A stretch of DNA of 64,000 nt. It comes from Epiperipatus broadwayi. Its lineage: Eukaryota; Onychophora; Udeonychophora; Euonychophora; Peripatidae. Position 1 is the stretch's first letter, and the number at the start of each line of letters is the position of its first letter. The notes beneath the pieces were generated by a model, which saw only the letters and a program-made list of their open reading frames with translations, was not told the origin of the DNA and searched no databases. Shown here one piece after another: positions 63,750 to 64,000 of the stretch. The translations under genes were made by a program, and so were the position numbers. The stretch covers positions 866,001 through 930,000 of the forward strand of contig JAQFVV010012490.1 of the NCBI GenBank assembly GCA_028023455.1, read 5' to 3'.

Positions 63750-63872
63750 TTTTCAGAATAGCCTAATTAGTAAGAGCAAGCATTATCTTAAATTCACAAA
63801 ACTAAAAATCGAAGGTTCAATTTCCATGCTAGTACTGTCACTGGTAAGGCCAGCAAAAAAAAAAAAAAAAAC
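63750..63872 (+). mobile_element. tRNA-derived SINE with poly-A tail
   Basis: TAGCCTAATTAGTAAGAGCA (63759-63778) is a near match to the tRNA D-arm/A box, GGTTCAATTTCC (63814-63825) is a good B box, and the unit ends in a run of about 17 A after GGCCAGC. Together these are the standard layout of a tRNA-headed SINE with poly-A end. The anticodon arm is not recognisable. Confidence 0.65.
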
Positions 63873-64000
63873 AGCACTTAAAATGTTGTAATAAATTAAT
63901 CTGTATGCTTTGCTAACAGTTGAATGTATTTAAAAGTTTAAATAAAGTTTGATATCTTTTAAAAATATTTCATAATTAATAACAGATGATGGAAATAGTT

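Noticed and set aside
32119-64000. Next SPTLC2 exon (conserved GFPAT region)
   Set aside because: I scanned for coding of Phe-Gly-Arg and Gly-Phe-Pro-Ala-Thr after an AG and found no candidate on the plus strand.

Overview
This window is animal nuclear DNA, not bacterial. It is strongly A+T-rich, has no operons and no long open reading frames, and its only confident host gene is split by a very large intron with canonical GT/AG borders. Two exons on the + strand (1804-1930 and 31983-32118) encode adjacent parts of the C-terminal half of serine palmitoyltransferase subunit 2 (SPTLC2), the PLP-dependent subunit of the enzyme that starts sphingolipid synthesis. Their reading frames join exactly, so the 30,052-base stretch between them is one intron. 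The following intron starts at 32119 and I found no further exon, so it probably runs past the window end. The whole window can be read as the inside of one gene. Long repeat-filled introns together with Penelope, RTE-like, Merlin, hAT and piggyBac-type elements suggest an invertebrate, perhaps a chelicerate or other arthropod. That placement is inference only.

Intron between the two exons (1931-31982). Two short hAT-type non-autonomous elements lie around and inside its start (664-1058, upstream of the exon, and 2366-2790). A perfect hairpin with 49-base arms is at 4432-4565. A stretch with more CpG follows at 4966-8165 and holds a pair of hairpins with the same loop. A family of long fold-back repeats occupies 10.05-13.19 kb. 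A decayed LINE reverse transcriptase on the - strand lies at about 15.2-16.8 kb. A palindromic MITE with a nested insertion is at 22.27-22.70 kb, and several tRNA-like SINE fragments are scattered through the intron. A Merlin DNA transposon with recognisable transposase, terminal inverted repeats and target duplication (30084-31834) ends only about 150 bases before the second SPTLC2 exon.

Downstream intron (32119-64000). It carries a second fold-back element (34861-35740), then a near-perfect head-to-head palindrome of Penelope-like 3' ends with GIY-YIG endonuclease remnants (38531-39690). Next is a duplicated, spliced-looking locus (about 42.15-43.56 and 45.25-47.69 kb) with a broken coiled-coil ORF on the opposite strand between the copies and a tandem array of about 162-base units inside one copy. 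Further on are a candidate LTR with primer-binding site (about 48.3-48.5 kb), two more fold-back copies (52.6 and 54.2-55.1 kb), a candidate solo LTR (57683-58337), a GC-richer block resembling Merlin ends (59.33-59.65 kb), a piggyBac-type MITE (60289-61023), a decayed RTE-like LINE (about 61.3-62.1 kb), a decayed Penelope RT/endonuclease (about 62.2-63.6 kb) and a tRNA-derived SINE with poly-A tail at the end.

Apart from SPTLC2, every recognisable coding trace is transposon debris with stops and frameshifts. I see no rRNA, intact tRNA, CRISPR array or defence system. The least explained objects are the fold-back repeat family and the duplicated 42-48 kb locus.
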